Shown here in pieces: positions 16,747 through 29,877 of a stretch of DNA of 64,000 nt. The position numbers and the translations under genes are program-made. Within the stretch, counting starts at the first letter, position 1, and each line of letters opens with the position of its first letter. Below the pieces are notes generated by a model. That model made no database searches, was not told where the DNA came from, and worked only from the letters and a program-made list of their open reading frames with translations. The stretch comes from Sphingomonas natans (GTDB taxonomy: Bacteria > Pseudomonadota > Alphaproteobacteria > Sphingomonadales > Sphingomonadaceae), in NCBI RefSeq assembly GCF_030546695.1, contig NZ_JAUOTP010000004.1:62001-126000 (forward strand). Reading direction: 5' to 3'.

Positions 16747-18723
16747 TCATTCCGCTCGGATCGTGATGCGGACAATGGCAGCCGACGGATAGGCCAGCGT
16801 CAGGAGTTGGGTCGAACGCGCATAACGCCAGTCCGCCCCCTCGACCTCAATGGCTGGTGCTGCTCCAAAATGGACATGCGGTACGTACAGTTCCGCGAAA
16901 TCAGGGCCATTGCCCTCATCCAGATCGCCGATCTCCGCGGTAAAGATGAGCCGATCGATATCGAACGTCATTTCGATCAGGCGACCGGCTGTCCGTCGGA
17001 CAAAAGGCCGACAGAAGCCTGCAATCGCGCGACCGCCGGAATCCGGGTCGGCAGGATCGGTCTGCTGGTCCCGCGAGAAGATCGACAGATCCTCCTGGTT
17101 CCAGCCATCGCCGATCATGAGATCGTTGCGATTGCTCGCGGTGTAATTCCACTGGGTCGAGTGCAGTTGGAGTTGGTCCATCGCCTCGTACATCAAGGAA
17201 AGCGCCGCGACATGCTCGGCCCAAAGTTCGTCGCCATGATTCCCGGCCGCCCAGGCGGCGAAAGCCGCGCCGTGATCCAGGTCGTAGGGGATCCCGAATT
17301 CGCCGATCAGCGTCGGAGCGCCGGCAGGACCGAAGCCTCGCGCATGGCCGGCGATACGCCCCAGTTGCTCGCAATAGATCTGCTTCAGCGCGTTCCGCCC
17401 ATAGGAGGTTTCGCCCGTCGCGAAATCATAGGCGGCCTCAGGCTGGAATCGCTTGGTGTACAGTGTCGAATAATCATACCAATGACTGGCATTGACCGAA
17501 CGCTCGGGCATTTCTGCGGGAAACCCTTCCCCCGAGACGGCCGCATAAGGCTCGATCTCGGCGAAGACCCCCCAGGCCGGCTGGTGTGCCCGGGTGATGT
17601 CCGCCACTTTATGGAACAGCGGTGAATAGGCATCCTCTTCGGCGTTGAGCTCCCTGCCTCCGCGTCTTTGGAAGAAGTCGTCAGTCACCTCGGCGACGCG
17701 ATCGCCATCGAGGCGATAGGCTCCTGCGGCCTCGAAGGGACAGTCGAGGCCGTCGCGCCAGATCGATATGCGGTTGGCATTGACGATCTTGTCGGCCGGT
17801 GCGGACAGCGCGCCGGTCTGCGGGTCGCGAACGACGAGAGGCACCGCGACCGGGATGCCGCGTGCGGCCAGCAGGCAGTCCAGAGCCGACATCGCCAGTC
17901 CGAGCCTGGGTCGAAGCGCGTTTTCGAGGGTCGGCGCCACGTGCCGATAGGTCATGCGCCGCGTGATCCAACCGGTCACGGGCTCATTCAGCGTGTCGAA
18001 CCCGAGAACATTTTCGATGCCGGCGACCTTACGCGCGACCTGATCCATCGCGCCGAGATAATGCGACTGGAGAAAGTCCTGAACATTGACGCCATCGATC
18101 GTATAATCGGGTGTGAACAGGCGGCCCGTCCAAAAGAACGTCCACATGATGTTCGTCGGTGGCAGCCGGTGATTGCCGCCCCAACTCATCTGTGGGTAAG
18201 CGTCCTGCCAACCGCCGCGCTCATAATCATAAAGGTTCTGCATGACGTGCGACGCGTCCGCAGCGTGAAACTTGGTGAAGTCCAGGCCCACCGCCTCGAA
18301 CGTCCACCCCGGCGCCCCGCTGCCGCCGGTCATCCGGCTCCAGACATCCTGGTGGAAGTCGATCATGACGTACAGGCCGTATTTCGCCGCCCGGCGGCAG
18401 ATCTCGGCGAGGAAATCGAGATAGGCCTCGTCGTAGAGACCCGGTCCGGCATGCTCGACAGCCTCCCATGTCGTGACCAACCGGACCACATTGAAACCCC
18501 AATGGCTCAGCCGGCCGAGATGCTCGTCCGCTTCTTCGATCGGGAAGGGTCTGCCGATGAATGATACCTCACGATGATCGGCAAAATCGGTCGGGATGTT
18601 GGTTCCGCCGTCTGGATAAGGCAGCTTGCAGTCGCCGCCCAGATTCACCCCTCGCAGGATGACAGAACGGCCGGCGGTATCCCGAAACGTGTCCCCGACG
18701 ATCGTCAGGCGGTCATGAGCCAT
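16747..18723 (-). CDS. GH5 family hydrolase, endoglycoceramidase/steryl-glucosidase-like
   Basis: A 658-residue retaining beta-glycosidase. The catalytic acid is in DTLNEP (Glu about 247) and the nucleophile in LIGEFG (Glu about 475). Segments VIDFHQDVWSR-like (120-130), TGGSGAPGW (132-140) and RGVNLGGDCK (24-33) resemble the GH5 branch that acts on glucosylceramides and steryl glucosides. A beta-sandwich domain closes the protein. No signal peptide is visible, so the enzyme is probably cytoplasmic and acts after import; the divergent GPH symporter supports this. The ATG at 18723 is preferred because the prefix upstream is Arg-rich and not family-like. The aglycone is unknown. Confidence 0.85.
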   Translation of the reverse strand: MAHDRLTIVGDTFRDTAGRSVILRGVNLGGDCKLPYPDGGTNIPTDFADHREVSFIGRPFPIEEADEHLGRLSHWGFNVVRLVTTWEAVEHAGPGLYDEAYLDFLAEICRRAAKYGLYVMIDFHQDVWSRMTGGSGAPGWTFEAVGLDFTKFHAADASHVMQNLYDYERGGWQDAYPQMSWGGNHRLPPTNIMWTFFWTGRLFTPDYTIDGVNVQDFLQSHYLGAMDQVARKVAGIENVLGFDTLNEPVTGWITRRMTYRHVAPTLENALRPRLGLAMSALDCLLAARGIPVAVPLVVRDPQTGALSAPADKIVNANRISIWRDGLDCPFEAAGAYRLDGDRVAEVTDDFFQRRGGRELNAEEDAYSPLFHKVADITRAHQPAWGVFAEIEPYAAVSGEGFPAEMPERSVNASHWYDYSTLYTKRFQPEAAYDFATGETSYGRNALKQIYCEQLGRIAGHARGFGPAGAPTLIGEFGIPYDLDHGAAFAAWAAGNHGDELWAEHVAALSLMYEAMDQLQLHSTQWNYTASNRNDLMIGDGWNQEDLSIFSRDQQTDPADPDSGGRAIAGFCRPFVRRTAGRLIEMTFDIDRLIFTAEIGDLDEGNGPDFAELYVPHVHFGAAPAIEVEGADWRYARSTQLLTLAYPSAAIVRITIRAE

Positions 18724-18908
18724 GTGTGTCTCTCTTCTCGATCGGGCCGCAATGCCAGACCGCACCCGACGGGCAAGGCGCGAACGCAGCCGGACCCGAT
18801 CGGGCAAGCCAAAAAGCCGTCCTGCACAGCCCGGAGGGCGACGACGTGTTAAGGCGTCCGCACAGCGACGACACCAAAGGTCGCGACCGAGAGGAGTTCG
18901 TCGCCGAT

Positions 18909-20267
18909 ATGAAGCCTCACATCCCTTTGTATCGGAAGATCGGCTATGCCTTCGGGGATTATGGGTGCAATCTGTATTGGCAGAGCATCTCGTTTTTTCT
19001 GCTTTTCTTCTACACCGATATTGTTGGAATCCCGATCGGGATTGCAGGCCTCATCTATATGGTTGCGTCGATCTTCGACGGCTGCATCGATCCGATCGCG
19101 GGCGCTCTGCTCGACCGCGGCCGTACGCGGTTCGGCCGGTACCGCCATTGGCTTCTGATCGGTGCTGTCCCGCTCGCGGCGTCCTTCGCGCTGCTTTACT
19201 GGAAACCCGTAAGCCAGGGTTATACGATGCTGACGATTTTGCTTGTCGCGCATCTGCTGTTTCGCGTCTGCTATACGGTCGTTGCCGTCCCGCTGGCTTC
19301 GCTGTCCGCGCGCATGACAGACAGTTCCACCGAGCGCACCACATTGGCATCACTGCGCATGCTGTTCGGCGCGGGCGCGACGGCGACCGTAGGTTTCGTC
19401 ACGCAACCGTTGGGCGCCGCGATTGGCCATGGCGATCAGGCCCGGGGTATCTTTCTCGTAGCCCTGATCCTCGGGCTGGTTGCGACACTGGCGCTGGTGA
19501 TTGCCTTCCTCTCAACGCGTGAGCCGCCGGTTAACGATCACGCGCTCGCCCGCATTCCGCTTCGTTCCTATGTGGACTCGGTGCGGCTCAACCCTGCATT
19601 CATCGCGCTTGCATTCGGATTGTTGTTCGCGACGCTATCGACAACCTCGCTCAACAAATCCTTGCTCTATTACTTCAAATATGTGGTTCACGATGAAGGC
19701 AGCGCCCGATATGCCTTGTCGTCGGGGGCACTCATCTCGCTCATACTCGCTCCCGGTTGGGCCATCCTGGGCCGTCGCGCCGGCAAACGCGTGATGTGGC
19801 TTACAGCGGTGACCTGCGGGCTAGCCGGACTGATCTGTTTCCTGATCATTCGGCCGACAGGCCCTCTAACAGCCACCGCGTTCTTCATGTGGATGCAGAT
19901 CGTCACCGTCGGTATCCAGGTCAGCTATTGGGGAACGCTGCCGGATACGGTCGAGTATGGCGAATGGCGCTCGGGCGTGCGCCACGAATCGTTTTTGTTC
20001 GGGTTATTCATGTTCGTGCAGAAAGCCGGCTTTGGGCTTGCCGTGGCGATATACGGGGCTTGCCTGTCTGCGATCGGCTTTCATGCGAATGCCATGATGG
20101 CGTCGGGCACGCTGTGGGCGATCGGACTGGTCATGGCGGGCCTGTCGGCTTTCGGACTGATCGGGAGCGGGGTCGCGGCCTATCTCTCGCCGCTTCGGCT
20201 CGGTGTTCACGAACGCGTCGTTGGAAATCTCGCCGAGGCAGCGCGCACAGACGGGGCCGTTGCCTGA
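18909..20267 (+). CDS. GPH/MFS-type sugar-cation symporter
   Basis: A 452-residue inner-membrane protein with about 12 hydrophobic segments. It begins KIGYAFGDYGCNLYWQSI, then FFYTDIVGIP, and carries the loop DPIAGALLDRGRTRFGRYRHW, all typical of the glycoside-pentoside-hexuronide:cation symporter family. It should move a glycoside or sugar across the inner membrane. GAGAGGAG lies upstream of the ATG at 18909. The gene is divergent from the GH5 hydrolase with a 185-bp shared upstream region, suggesting that the imported glycoside is the GH5 substrate. Confidence 0.9.
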   Translation: MKPHIPLYRKIGYAFGDYGCNLYWQSISFFLLFFYTDIVGIPIGIAGLIYMVASIFDGCIDPIAGALLDRGRTRFGRYRHWLLIGAVPLAASFALLYWKPVSQGYTMLTILLVAHLLFRVCYTVVAVPLASLSARMTDSSTERTTLASLRMLFGAGATATVGFVTQPLGAAIGHGDQARGIFLVALILGLVATLALVIAFLSTREPPVNDHALARIPLRSYVDSVRLNPAFIALAFGLLFATLSTTSLNKSLLYYFKYVVHDEGSARYALSSGALISLILAPGWAILGRRAGKRVMWLTAVTCGLAGLICFLIIRPTGPLTATAFFMWMQIVTVGIQVSYWGTLPDTVEYGEWRSGVRHESFLFGLFMFVQKAGFGLAVAIYGACLSAIGFHANAMMASGTLWAIGLVMAGLSAFGLIGSGVAAYLSPLRLGVHERVVGNLAEAARTDGAVA

Positions 20268-20290
20268 ACGACCGGGCCGGCCGATATCGA

Positions 20291-21283
20291 TCAACTTACC
20301 TGCGCTGTGCTCGCCCGGATCTGCAACGTGAAGGGAATCTCCTCGAGCAGTTCGGGCTCGCTCCGACGCACGAGCAACTCGACCGCCAGCGCGCCGATGT
20401 CGAGCAGCGGCTGATGGATCGTCGTGAGAGACGGCCATATGAGCCTGCTCATCGGCGTGTCATCGAACCCGGCGATGGAGAGCCCGCGCGGCACATCGAT
20501 GCCAAGGTCGCGTGCAGCGATCATCACGCCGAGCGCCATCTCGTCATTGGCCGCGAAAACGGCCGTGGGCGGTGAAGCGAGAGACAACATAGCCCGCCCC
20601 GCCTCTATGCCCGACTGCACGTCGAAATAGCCTTGGGTTACATAATGCGGGCGCAGCTCGATGTCGGCGGCGGTCAGCGCATCGAGAAACCCGTCGAATC
20701 GCAGCGCCGCGCCCCGATGCTGGGGATGTCCACGGACCATTCCAATCCGCCGATGACCGAGGCTGATGAGATGCTCGGTAATCGCAGTCGCGGCGGCACG
20801 ATCGCGCATGAAGATCTGCAGCCCGTGCTCATGCTCCATCGACCCGACCTGCACGACACGCACGCCCCGACGACCGATCAGGTCAACAACCTCGCGATCG
20901 TCGGAAAGCGGCGGCGTGAGGATGATGCCGTCCGGCGCCAGGACCGAGATGATCCTTTCCACCATTCCCGGCAATTCGCCCGAATGCGCATCGAGCGATT
21001 CCACCACCAGATGATATCCCAGTTCGCGGCAGCGGCGGATCGCCCCCGACTGGATCCCGCCGATATAAGCGGAGTCGCTAGCCTGATATAAATGCGCGAC
21101 CAGGAAGGACTTGTTTCCGGCGAGCCGTCGCGCAGCCTGGCTGGGCTGATATCCCAGCTTACGCGCGGCGGATTCGACGCGCTCGCGAGTGGTGGGCCGG
21201 ACGTGAGGTTCGTTGTTCAGGACACGCGAAACCGTCTTGATAGATACCCCTGCCAGCTCCGCCAAATCGTAGATTGTTGGCAA
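20291..21283 (-). CDS. LacI-family transcriptional regulator
   Basis: About 330 residues. The N-terminal HTH reads TIYDLAELAGVSIKTVSRVL, with the hinge segment PSQAARRLAGNKS, followed by a periplasmic-binding-protein-like ligand domain. The TTG at 21283 is chosen because GGGAGG lies six bases upstream; an alternative TTG is at 21310. It lies just downstream of the GH106 gene on the same strand, so AraC-GH106-LacI probably form one operon. It is the best local candidate to bind the recurring TGACAGCSCTGTCA palindrome, one copy of which precedes this very operon, implying autoregulation and sugar-induced derepression. Confidence 0.92.
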   Translation of the reverse strand: MPTIYDLAELAGVSIKTVSRVLNNEPHVRPTTRERVESAARKLGYQPSQAARRLAGNKSFLVAHLYQASDSAYIGGIQSGAIRRCRELGYHLVVESLDAHSGELPGMVERIISVLAPDGIILTPPLSDDREVVDLIGRRGVRVVQVGSMEHEHGLQIFMRDRAAATAITEHLISLGHRRIGMVRGHPQHRGAALRFDGFLDALTAADIELRPHYVTQGYFDVQSGIEAGRAMLSLASPPTAVFAANDEMALGVMIAARDLGIDVPRGLSIAGFDDTPMSRLIWPSLTTIHQPLLDIGALAVELLVRRSEPELLEEIPFTLQIRASTAQVS

Positions 21284-21320
21284 ATGGAGCCTCCCGCCGG
21301 GTCGAATCAAGCGGACCTTG

Positions 21321-24749
<3,429 letters not shown>

Positions 24750-24846
24750 GGTCTGACCTTCACGAGAGGCGGCCTTGGTCGGGATGGTCGCAAGAAGGAT
24801 CGCCGGCTTGCCGAATATCTTCGATCCGCAAGGCGTTGGCGAAATG

Positions 24847-25782
24847 CTAGCCTTCGTTTCGAAACGTCGAAGGTGACGAGCCGTAATGTTTGGCAAATGC
24901 GCGCGCGAATGCCGCACTGCTGTGATATCCAGACTCGAACGCGATGCGTGACACAGGTTGCCGCGTTGCGCGCAGCGACGTCGCTGCGACTTGTAGGCGT
25001 CTGCTGCTGATCATTTCGTGGACGCTGCATCCATAGAGCTCCCGAAATCCGCGGATGAGCTTTGCGCGACCTATCCCCGCGGCGCGCGCGATCTGACAGA
25101 TGGTGAGTTTTTCGGCGTAGCGCGTGACGATCAGGCGCCGGGCACGGTTGAGGTGCTCCCGGTCAGTGGCGGGGAGGCGAACATCGCCGCTGACCGAGAG
25201 AAGCTCGTTGCGAAGAAACGCGTCAATCGTTTCGCTGGTCAGTTCGTACAATTTGATCGTTCGAAAGACGATATCCGACATGTTGCCGCCAGCCGGACGG
25301 GCGAGCAGGCGGCACAGATCCTCCAGCCGAGACGTCAGAAGATACGTGCCCGGCCCGATCGCGACGTTGCACGCGTTCCTTTCCGTCTCCGCCCAGCCAG
25401 CGACCGCTGACGACGGGATACCACAAGCCAACAAGTGATGGGGTGCGACGCGAACGGCGTCTTCAAACGTAGCAGCCGCGATGATTTCGACGCGCGGCGC
25501 GGTGCCGGGCTCACTATGAAACACGAACGTCAGCCAGGGCCCCGACGCCCCGCCATCATTCTCCGTGCCAGGCAGAACCGCAAGGCGACGCGGCCCTGCC
25601 GGTGCAAATATCTCGGCGTGAGCCGGTTCGACGCCTCGGTCTCTCGTTGGGTTCCTTTCAGCCAGGGCACGGCTCGTCAAGGACAGGAACGCGGCGTCCT
25701 TCGGCTGCGATGGACGACTCTCCCGCGACGGCGCGTGCGCAAGATCGCTTCTTCCGCGCACATATTGTGCAGCGACTCCCAT
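24847..25782 (-). CDS. AraC-family transcriptional regulator
   Basis: A 311-residue protein. The C-terminal about 100 residues hold two helix-turn-helix motifs (KLTICQIARAAGIGRAKLIRGF and VSRIAFESGYHSSAAFARAF, the latter being the family signature). The N-terminal about 200 residues are not a recognisable cupin and may sense an effector. GGAAGGA lies seven bases before the ATG at 25782. It is the first gene of a probable operon with the GH106 rhamnosidase and the LacI regulator, and has a palindromic site 59 bp upstream. A rhamnose- or glycoside-responsive activator is plausible but unproven. Confidence 0.9.
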   Translation of the reverse strand: MGVAAQYVRGRSDLAHAPSRESRPSQPKDAAFLSLTSRALAERNPTRDRGVEPAHAEIFAPAGPRRLAVLPGTENDGGASGPWLTFVFHSEPGTAPRVEIIAAATFEDAVRVAPHHLLACGIPSSAVAGWAETERNACNVAIGPGTYLLTSRLEDLCRLLARPAGGNMSDIVFRTIKLYELTSETIDAFLRNELLSVSGDVRLPATDREHLNRARRLIVTRYAEKLTICQIARAAGIGRAKLIRGFRELYGCSVHEMISSRRLQVAATSLRATRQPVSRIAFESGYHSSAAFARAFAKHYGSSPSTFRNEG

Positions 25783-25840
25783 CAGCAATCCTTCCTTTTC
25801 TCGCGGGTAGCTGATCCGCTCAAGGCATCTGATCCGCAAT

Positions 25841-25854
25841 TGACAGCCCTGTCA
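25841..25854. promoter_or_regulatory. Palindromic operator-like site, copy 2
   Basis: TGACAGCCCTGTCA, with flanks extending it to TTGACAG-CC-CTGTCAA, a perfect inverted repeat. It is 59 bp upstream of the AraC start. Read on the minus strand it contains TTGACA, so an operator here could overlap a -35 box. It is identical over 14 bases to the site at 46924-46937. Confidence 0.7.
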
Positions 25855-26064
25855 ATATTAGCGCGATCGATGAGGCAGGGTCTTCCCAAGCGGGCCGCAG
25901 GACCCGCAAGCGTAGCTGGGAAAGAGGTCCGACATGCGGTGCTCGATCGAGTGTGCGTGACACTGGGTTCAGCAGCCGGCGATCCGGCTCTCGCACAAGG
26001 GGTTGGCGCCTCCCCCATGAAGGCTGCCCTTGAACCGGGTGCTGTGACGCACGCCTGTCCGCTG
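25855..26064. other. Intergenic stretch between malate synthase end and AraC promoter
   Basis: About 210 bp between the glcB stop and the AraC regulatory site. Short open frames cross it on both strands but none has a ribosome-binding site or domain. I see no strong terminator hairpin for the glc operon. Confidence 0.4.
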
Positions 26065-28161
26065 TCAGTGCGGCCCAGCCTTCGCGCGCCGGCGATAGGC
26101 ATGCAGAACCGGCTCGGTATAGCCGTTCGGCTGGGCCACCCCGTCGAAAACGAGTGCGCGTGCGGCCTGGAACGCCAGGCTCCGGTCCTTCGCATTGGCC
26201 ATCGGCCGATACATCGGATCCCCGACGTTTTGGGCATCGACCTTGGCGGCCATGCGCCGCAGCGCTGCCTCCGCGTCCTCTTGCGTCGCAACGCCATGCA
26301 GCAGCCAATTGGCCATATGCTGCGAGGAAATGCGCAACGTCGCCCGATCCTCCATCAGACCGACATCGTGAATATCGGGGACTTTCGAGCAGCCTACGCC
26401 CTGGTCGATCCAGCGGACGACATAGCCAAGAATACCCTGCGCATTGTTCTCGAGTTCGTCACGGACCTCGGCCTCCGACCAGTTGATTCCGCCGGCGAGC
26501 GGAATGGTCAGGAGATTCTCCAGACTATCGATCGGTTCGGCAAGGCGTTGCTCGCGGCAAGAAAAGACGTCGACGGCATGATAGTGCGTCGCGTGCAGCG
26601 TCGCCGCAGTCGGCGACGGCACCCAGGCCGTGTTGGCACCCGTCCTGGGATGTCCGATCTTCTGCTCGAGCATGTCGGCCATGCGATCCGGCGCGGCCCA
26701 CATGCCCTTGCCGATCTGCGCCTTGCCTGACAGCCCGCATGCGAGCCCGATCTGGACGTTGCGATTTTCATAAGCGCGGATCCAGTCGGCCGACTTCATG
26801 TCACCCTTGCGCATCATCGCACCGGCCCGCATCGACGTGTGCATCTCGTCCCCGGTCCGGTCCAGGAAGCCGGTATTGATGAAGACGATCCGGTTCCTGA
26901 CCGCCTCGATACAGGCTGCGAGATTGGCGGAAGTGCGACGCTCCTCGTCCATCACCCCCACCTTTACGGTGTAACGTTCCAGCCCCAGCAGATCCTCCAC
27001 GGCGTCAAACAAGCGGTTCGTGAAAGCCACTTCTTCGGGGCCATGCATCTTCGGTTTGACAATATAGACGGACCCGGCGCGGCTATTCTTGTACGGACCG
27101 TCGCTTGCGAGATCGTGCATTGCGATGAGAGTCGTCAGGATAGCATCGAGAATGCCTTCCGGAGCCTCGGATCCATCCGCGAGCAGGACTGCCGGCGTCG
27201 TCATCAGATGGCCGACATTGCGGACGAAGAGCAGGCTGCGGCCCGGCAACACGAAGGGCGTCCCGTTCGGCGCAACATAGGTACGATCGACCTCGAGGCG
27301 GCGCGTGACGGGATGCCCGCCTTTCGCGAATGTCGCCTCGAGATCGCCCTTCATCAAGCCGAGCCAGTTGGCATAAGCCGCGACCTTATCGTCGCCGTCC
27401 ACCGCGGCCACCGAGTCTTCCAGATCCACGATCGTCGATAGCGCTGACTCCAGGACCAGATCCGCGATCCCGGCCGGGTCTTCGCGTCCGATCGGATGCG
27501 TCGGATCGATCACCAGCTCGATATGCAGCCCATGGTTCTTGAAGAGCAGGTTGGCGCCCGCCCGACCGACCAGTTGCGAAGGATCGGCGAGCACGGGCTC
27601 ACCACCGCTGAAATCGGCCCAACTCCCGTCGGCCAGCGGGACAGCGCCGTCCAGGAACGCCTTGGCCCAAGCGATCACCTGCGCGCCACGGTCGCGATCA
27701 TAGCTACCGGGCTTCGGCGTACCCGGCAGCGCGTCGGTGCCGTAGAGCGCGTCGTAAAGGCTGCCCCATCGCGCATTCGCAGCATTCAGCGTGAAGCGAG
27801 CATTGAGGACGGGAACGACCAGCTGCGGCCCTGCCAGCAAGCCGACCTCGGCGTCCACATTGTCCGTCGCGATCGCGAAGGGAGCGGGCTCTTCGACCAG
27901 ATAGCCTATCTCACGCAGAAAGCCCGTATAGTCGGCGCTCTCGAACCGACGCCCCGCCCGCTCGTCATGCCAAGCGTCGATCTTGCTCTGCATATCGTCG
28001 CGGATTTTGAGAAGGCGCGCGTTCTCGGGCGCGAACGCCGTAAAGATCGTGGCCATTCCCTGCCAGAAAGCCTCCGGCGCGATGCCTGTGCCGGGCAATG
28101 CCCGATCCTCGATGAACCGGACGAGGCTGCCCGCAACTATCAGTCCTGCTCTCTCGATCAT
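26065..28161 (-). CDS. glcB: Malate synthase G
   Basis: A 698-residue cytoplasmic enzyme condensing glyoxylate with acetyl-CoA to give malate. The long form G is shown by the length and by segments such as [55 protein letters not shown] and [19 protein letters not shown]. The ATG at 28161 ([11 protein letters not shown]) lies 10 bp after the glcG stop. It is the last gene of the glcDEFGB operon and consumes the glyoxylate produced by glycolate oxidase. No isocitrate lyase gene is present. Confidence 0.96.
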   Translation of the reverse strand: MIERAGLIVAGSLVRFIEDRALPGTGIAPEAFWQGMATIFTAFAPENARLLKIRDDMQSKIDAWHDERAGRRFESADYTGFLREIGYLVEEPAPFAIATDNVDAEVGLLAGPQLVVPVLNARFTLNAANARWGSLYDALYGTDALPGTPKPGSYDRDRGAQVIAWAKAFLDGAVPLADGSWADFSGGEPVLADPSQLVGRAGANLLFKNHGLHIELVIDPTHPIGREDPAGIADLVLESALSTIVDLEDSVAAVDGDDKVAAYANWLGLMKGDLEATFAKGGHPVTRRLEVDRTYVAPNGTPFVLPGRSLLFVRNVGHLMTTPAVLLADGSEAPEGILDAILTTLIAMHDLASDGPYKNSRAGSVYIVKPKMHGPEEVAFTNRLFDAVEDLLGLERYTVKVGVMDEERRTSANLAACIEAVRNRIVFINTGFLDRTGDEMHTSMRAGAMMRKGDMKSADWIRAYENRNVQIGLACGLSGKAQIGKGMWAAPDRMADMLEQKIGHPRTGANTAWVPSPTAATLHATHYHAVDVFSCREQRLAEPIDSLENLLTIPLAGGINWSEAEVRDELENNAQGILGYVVRWIDQGVGCSKVPDIHDVGLMEDRATLRISSQHMANWLLHGVATQEDAEAALRRMAAKVDAQNVGDPMYRPMANAKDRSLAFQAARALVFDGVAQPNGYTEPVLHAYRRRAKAGPH

Positions 28162-28171
28162 CGCGCGATCC

Positions 28172-28594
28172 TCAACCCTGTGCCTTGAGACGTGCGGCCG
28201 TAATGCCGGCAAGTGCCGCTGCCTCGTCATTGTCGGAGGTGTCTCCGGTCACGCCGACCGCGCCGATCGTGATGCCCGCCGCGTCGACCACGATAACGCC
28301 TCCCGCCGCCGGCACGATGCCTTTGGGTGCCAGTGCAGCGAGCGCGGCGACGAACGTGGGCCGATCGGCCGCCATCACGCCGATCGCCCGGCTGCTGACC
28401 CCCAGCGCCAGCGCGCTCGCCGCCTTGCCGGTTGCGATCTCCGGCCTGAGCGTGGAGGCGCCGTCGGCGCGCTGCAGAGCGATCGCATGGCCGCCCGCAT
28501 CCAGTACCACCACCGTCAGCGGCTTGAAGTTCGCGGTCCGTCCGTGATCGAGCGCGGCCGTGATGATGATGTTGGCCTGGTCGAGTGAAATCAT
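28172..28594 (-). CDS. glcG: GlcG/HbpS-family protein
   Basis: A 140-residue protein of the GlcG/HbpS (DUF336) family, shown by the start [18 protein letters not shown], the internal [20 protein letters not shown] and the end [26 protein letters not shown]-like core. Members bind small ligands or heme; the role of GlcG in glycolate use is not established. The start codon overlaps the glcF stop by one base (TGATG), indicating translational coupling. Confidence 0.92.
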   Translation of the reverse strand: MISLDQANIIITAALDHGRTANFKPLTVVVLDAGGHAIALQRADGASTLRPEIATGKAASALALGVSSRAIGVMAADRPTFVAALAALAPKGIVPAAGGVIVVDAAGITIGAVGVTGDTSDNDEAAALAGITAARLKAQG

Positions 28595-29877
28595 CAGTGC
28601 CTCCGATTGAAAGTGACGAGCGCCTCGGGCGCTGGGCCGCCTGTCGCCCAGTCGAGAAGCTCGACGATGTGAACGATGGGCGTGGTCGTGAAACGGGCGA
28701 TCTGGGTCGCGCAGCCGACATTTCCGGTTGCGATCAGGTCGGCTCCTAGACGCGCGAGATTGTCCGCTTTGCGCCTGCCGAGCTGCCCCGCAATCTGTGG
28801 CTGGAGAATGTTATAGGTGCCCGCCGAGCCGCAACAGATATGCGCTTCGATCGGCGTGCGCACCGTATAGCCCATCTGCGCGAGCAGTCGCCGGGGGGCT
28901 TCGGTCACTTTCTGCCCGTGCTGCAGAGAGCAGGCGGCCTGATAGGCGACGACGAGGCCGCGCCCGTCACCAGGCGGAAGGTCTAGCGTGACGAGAAATT
29001 CGCATATGTCCCGCGCCAATGCCGAAATCCGTTCTGCTTTCGCCGCATAGGCGGGATCGTCGCGAAGCAGGAAACCATAGTCCTTGATCGCCGTGCCGCA
29101 CCCGGAAGCGGTGACGAGGATGGCATCGATCTCGCCATGCTCGATGTCTGCAATCCAGGCATCGATGTTGCGCCGTGCGGCTTCGAGGCCGTCGCTTTCC
29201 CGGCCCATATGATGGGTGAGAGCGCCGCAGCACCCTTCGCCCGCCGCGAAGGACACGGTCATGCCACAGCGATTCAGCAGGCGAATGGCCGCCGCGCGAT
29301 ATTGCGGCTTGAGGACCGGCTCGGCGCAGCCCTGTAGGAGCAGGACGCGCCGCCGCCCGGCGATCGACTGCCGCGCCGCGACGGCTGGGGACAGATGGGC
29401 AGGTGCGAGCTCGATCATCCCGCCGAGCCGCGCCGGCAGCCAGTGCGCGAAGGGCTTTGCGAAGCGCGCCAGCGCAAGCGCCAGTCGGAAGCGACGCGGA
29501 AAGGGCAGCGTCCAGGCCAGCAGCAACCGGATCAGCCGATCGCCGAGCGGTCGGCGATAGCGCTGTTCGATATACGTGCGGGCATGATCCACCAGATGCA
29601 TATAGTTTACGCCCGAGGGGCAGGTCGTCATGCAGGACAGGCATGACAGGCACCGATCGACGTGCTTGACGATCTCAGCCGTCGGCGCCCGCTCCCCCTC
29701 CAGCATGTCCTTCATCAGATAGATCCGCCCCCGCGGACTATCGAGCTCGTCGCCCAGCAGTAAATAGGTGGGGCACGTCGCCGTACAGAAGCCGCAATGG
29801 ACGCACTTGCGGATCACTGCCTCGGACGCAGCCATCGCCGGGTCCGCGAGTTGCGCCGCGGAAAATTCAGTGCGCAT
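28594..29877 (-). CDS. glcF: Glycolate oxidase iron-sulfur subunit
   Basis: A 427-residue subunit with two 4Fe-4S motifs near the N-terminus (CVHCGFCTATCPTY and CLSCLSCMTTCPSGVNY) and two CCG-type cysteine-rich domains (GCCGALTHH and ICCGSAGTYN). It carries electrons from the FAD subunits GlcD/GlcE to the quinone pool. The ATG at 29877 (MRTEFSAAQLADP) is used; the longer upstream frame is Arg-rich and belongs to glcE in another frame. It overlaps the glcE 3' end by 11 bp and glcG by one base. Confidence 0.95.
   Translation of the reverse strand: MRTEFSAAQLADPAMAASEAVIRKCVHCGFCTATCPTYLLLGDELDSPRGRIYLMKDMLEGERAPTAEIVKHVDRCLSCLSCMTTCPSGVNYMHLVDHARTYIEQRYRRPLGDRLIRLLLAWTLPFPRRFRLALALARFAKPFAHWLPARLGGMIELAPAHLSPAVAARQSIAGRRRVLLLQGCAEPVLKPQYRAAAIRLLNRCGMTVSFAAGEGCCGALTHHMGRESDGLEAARRNIDAWIADIEHGEIDAILVTASGCGTAIKDYGFLLRDDPAYAAKAERISALARDICEFLVTLDLPPGDGRGLVVAYQAACSLQHGQKVTEAPRRLLAQMGYTVRTPIEAHICCGSAGTYNILQPQIAGQLGRRKADNLARLGADLIATGNVGCATQIARFTTTPIVHIVELLDWATGGPAPEALVTFNRRH

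Noticed and set aside
18724-18908. Shared operator in the GH5/symporter divergent region
   Set aside because: Searched for the TGACAGCSCTGTCA palindrome here and found no good match, so this pair is not listed as a direct member of the regulon.
25855-26064. Possible exported peptide or gene remnant (a segment reading PALAQGVGAS)
   Set aside because: No ribosome-binding site, and the frame is only a short chance extension into the glcB 3' end.
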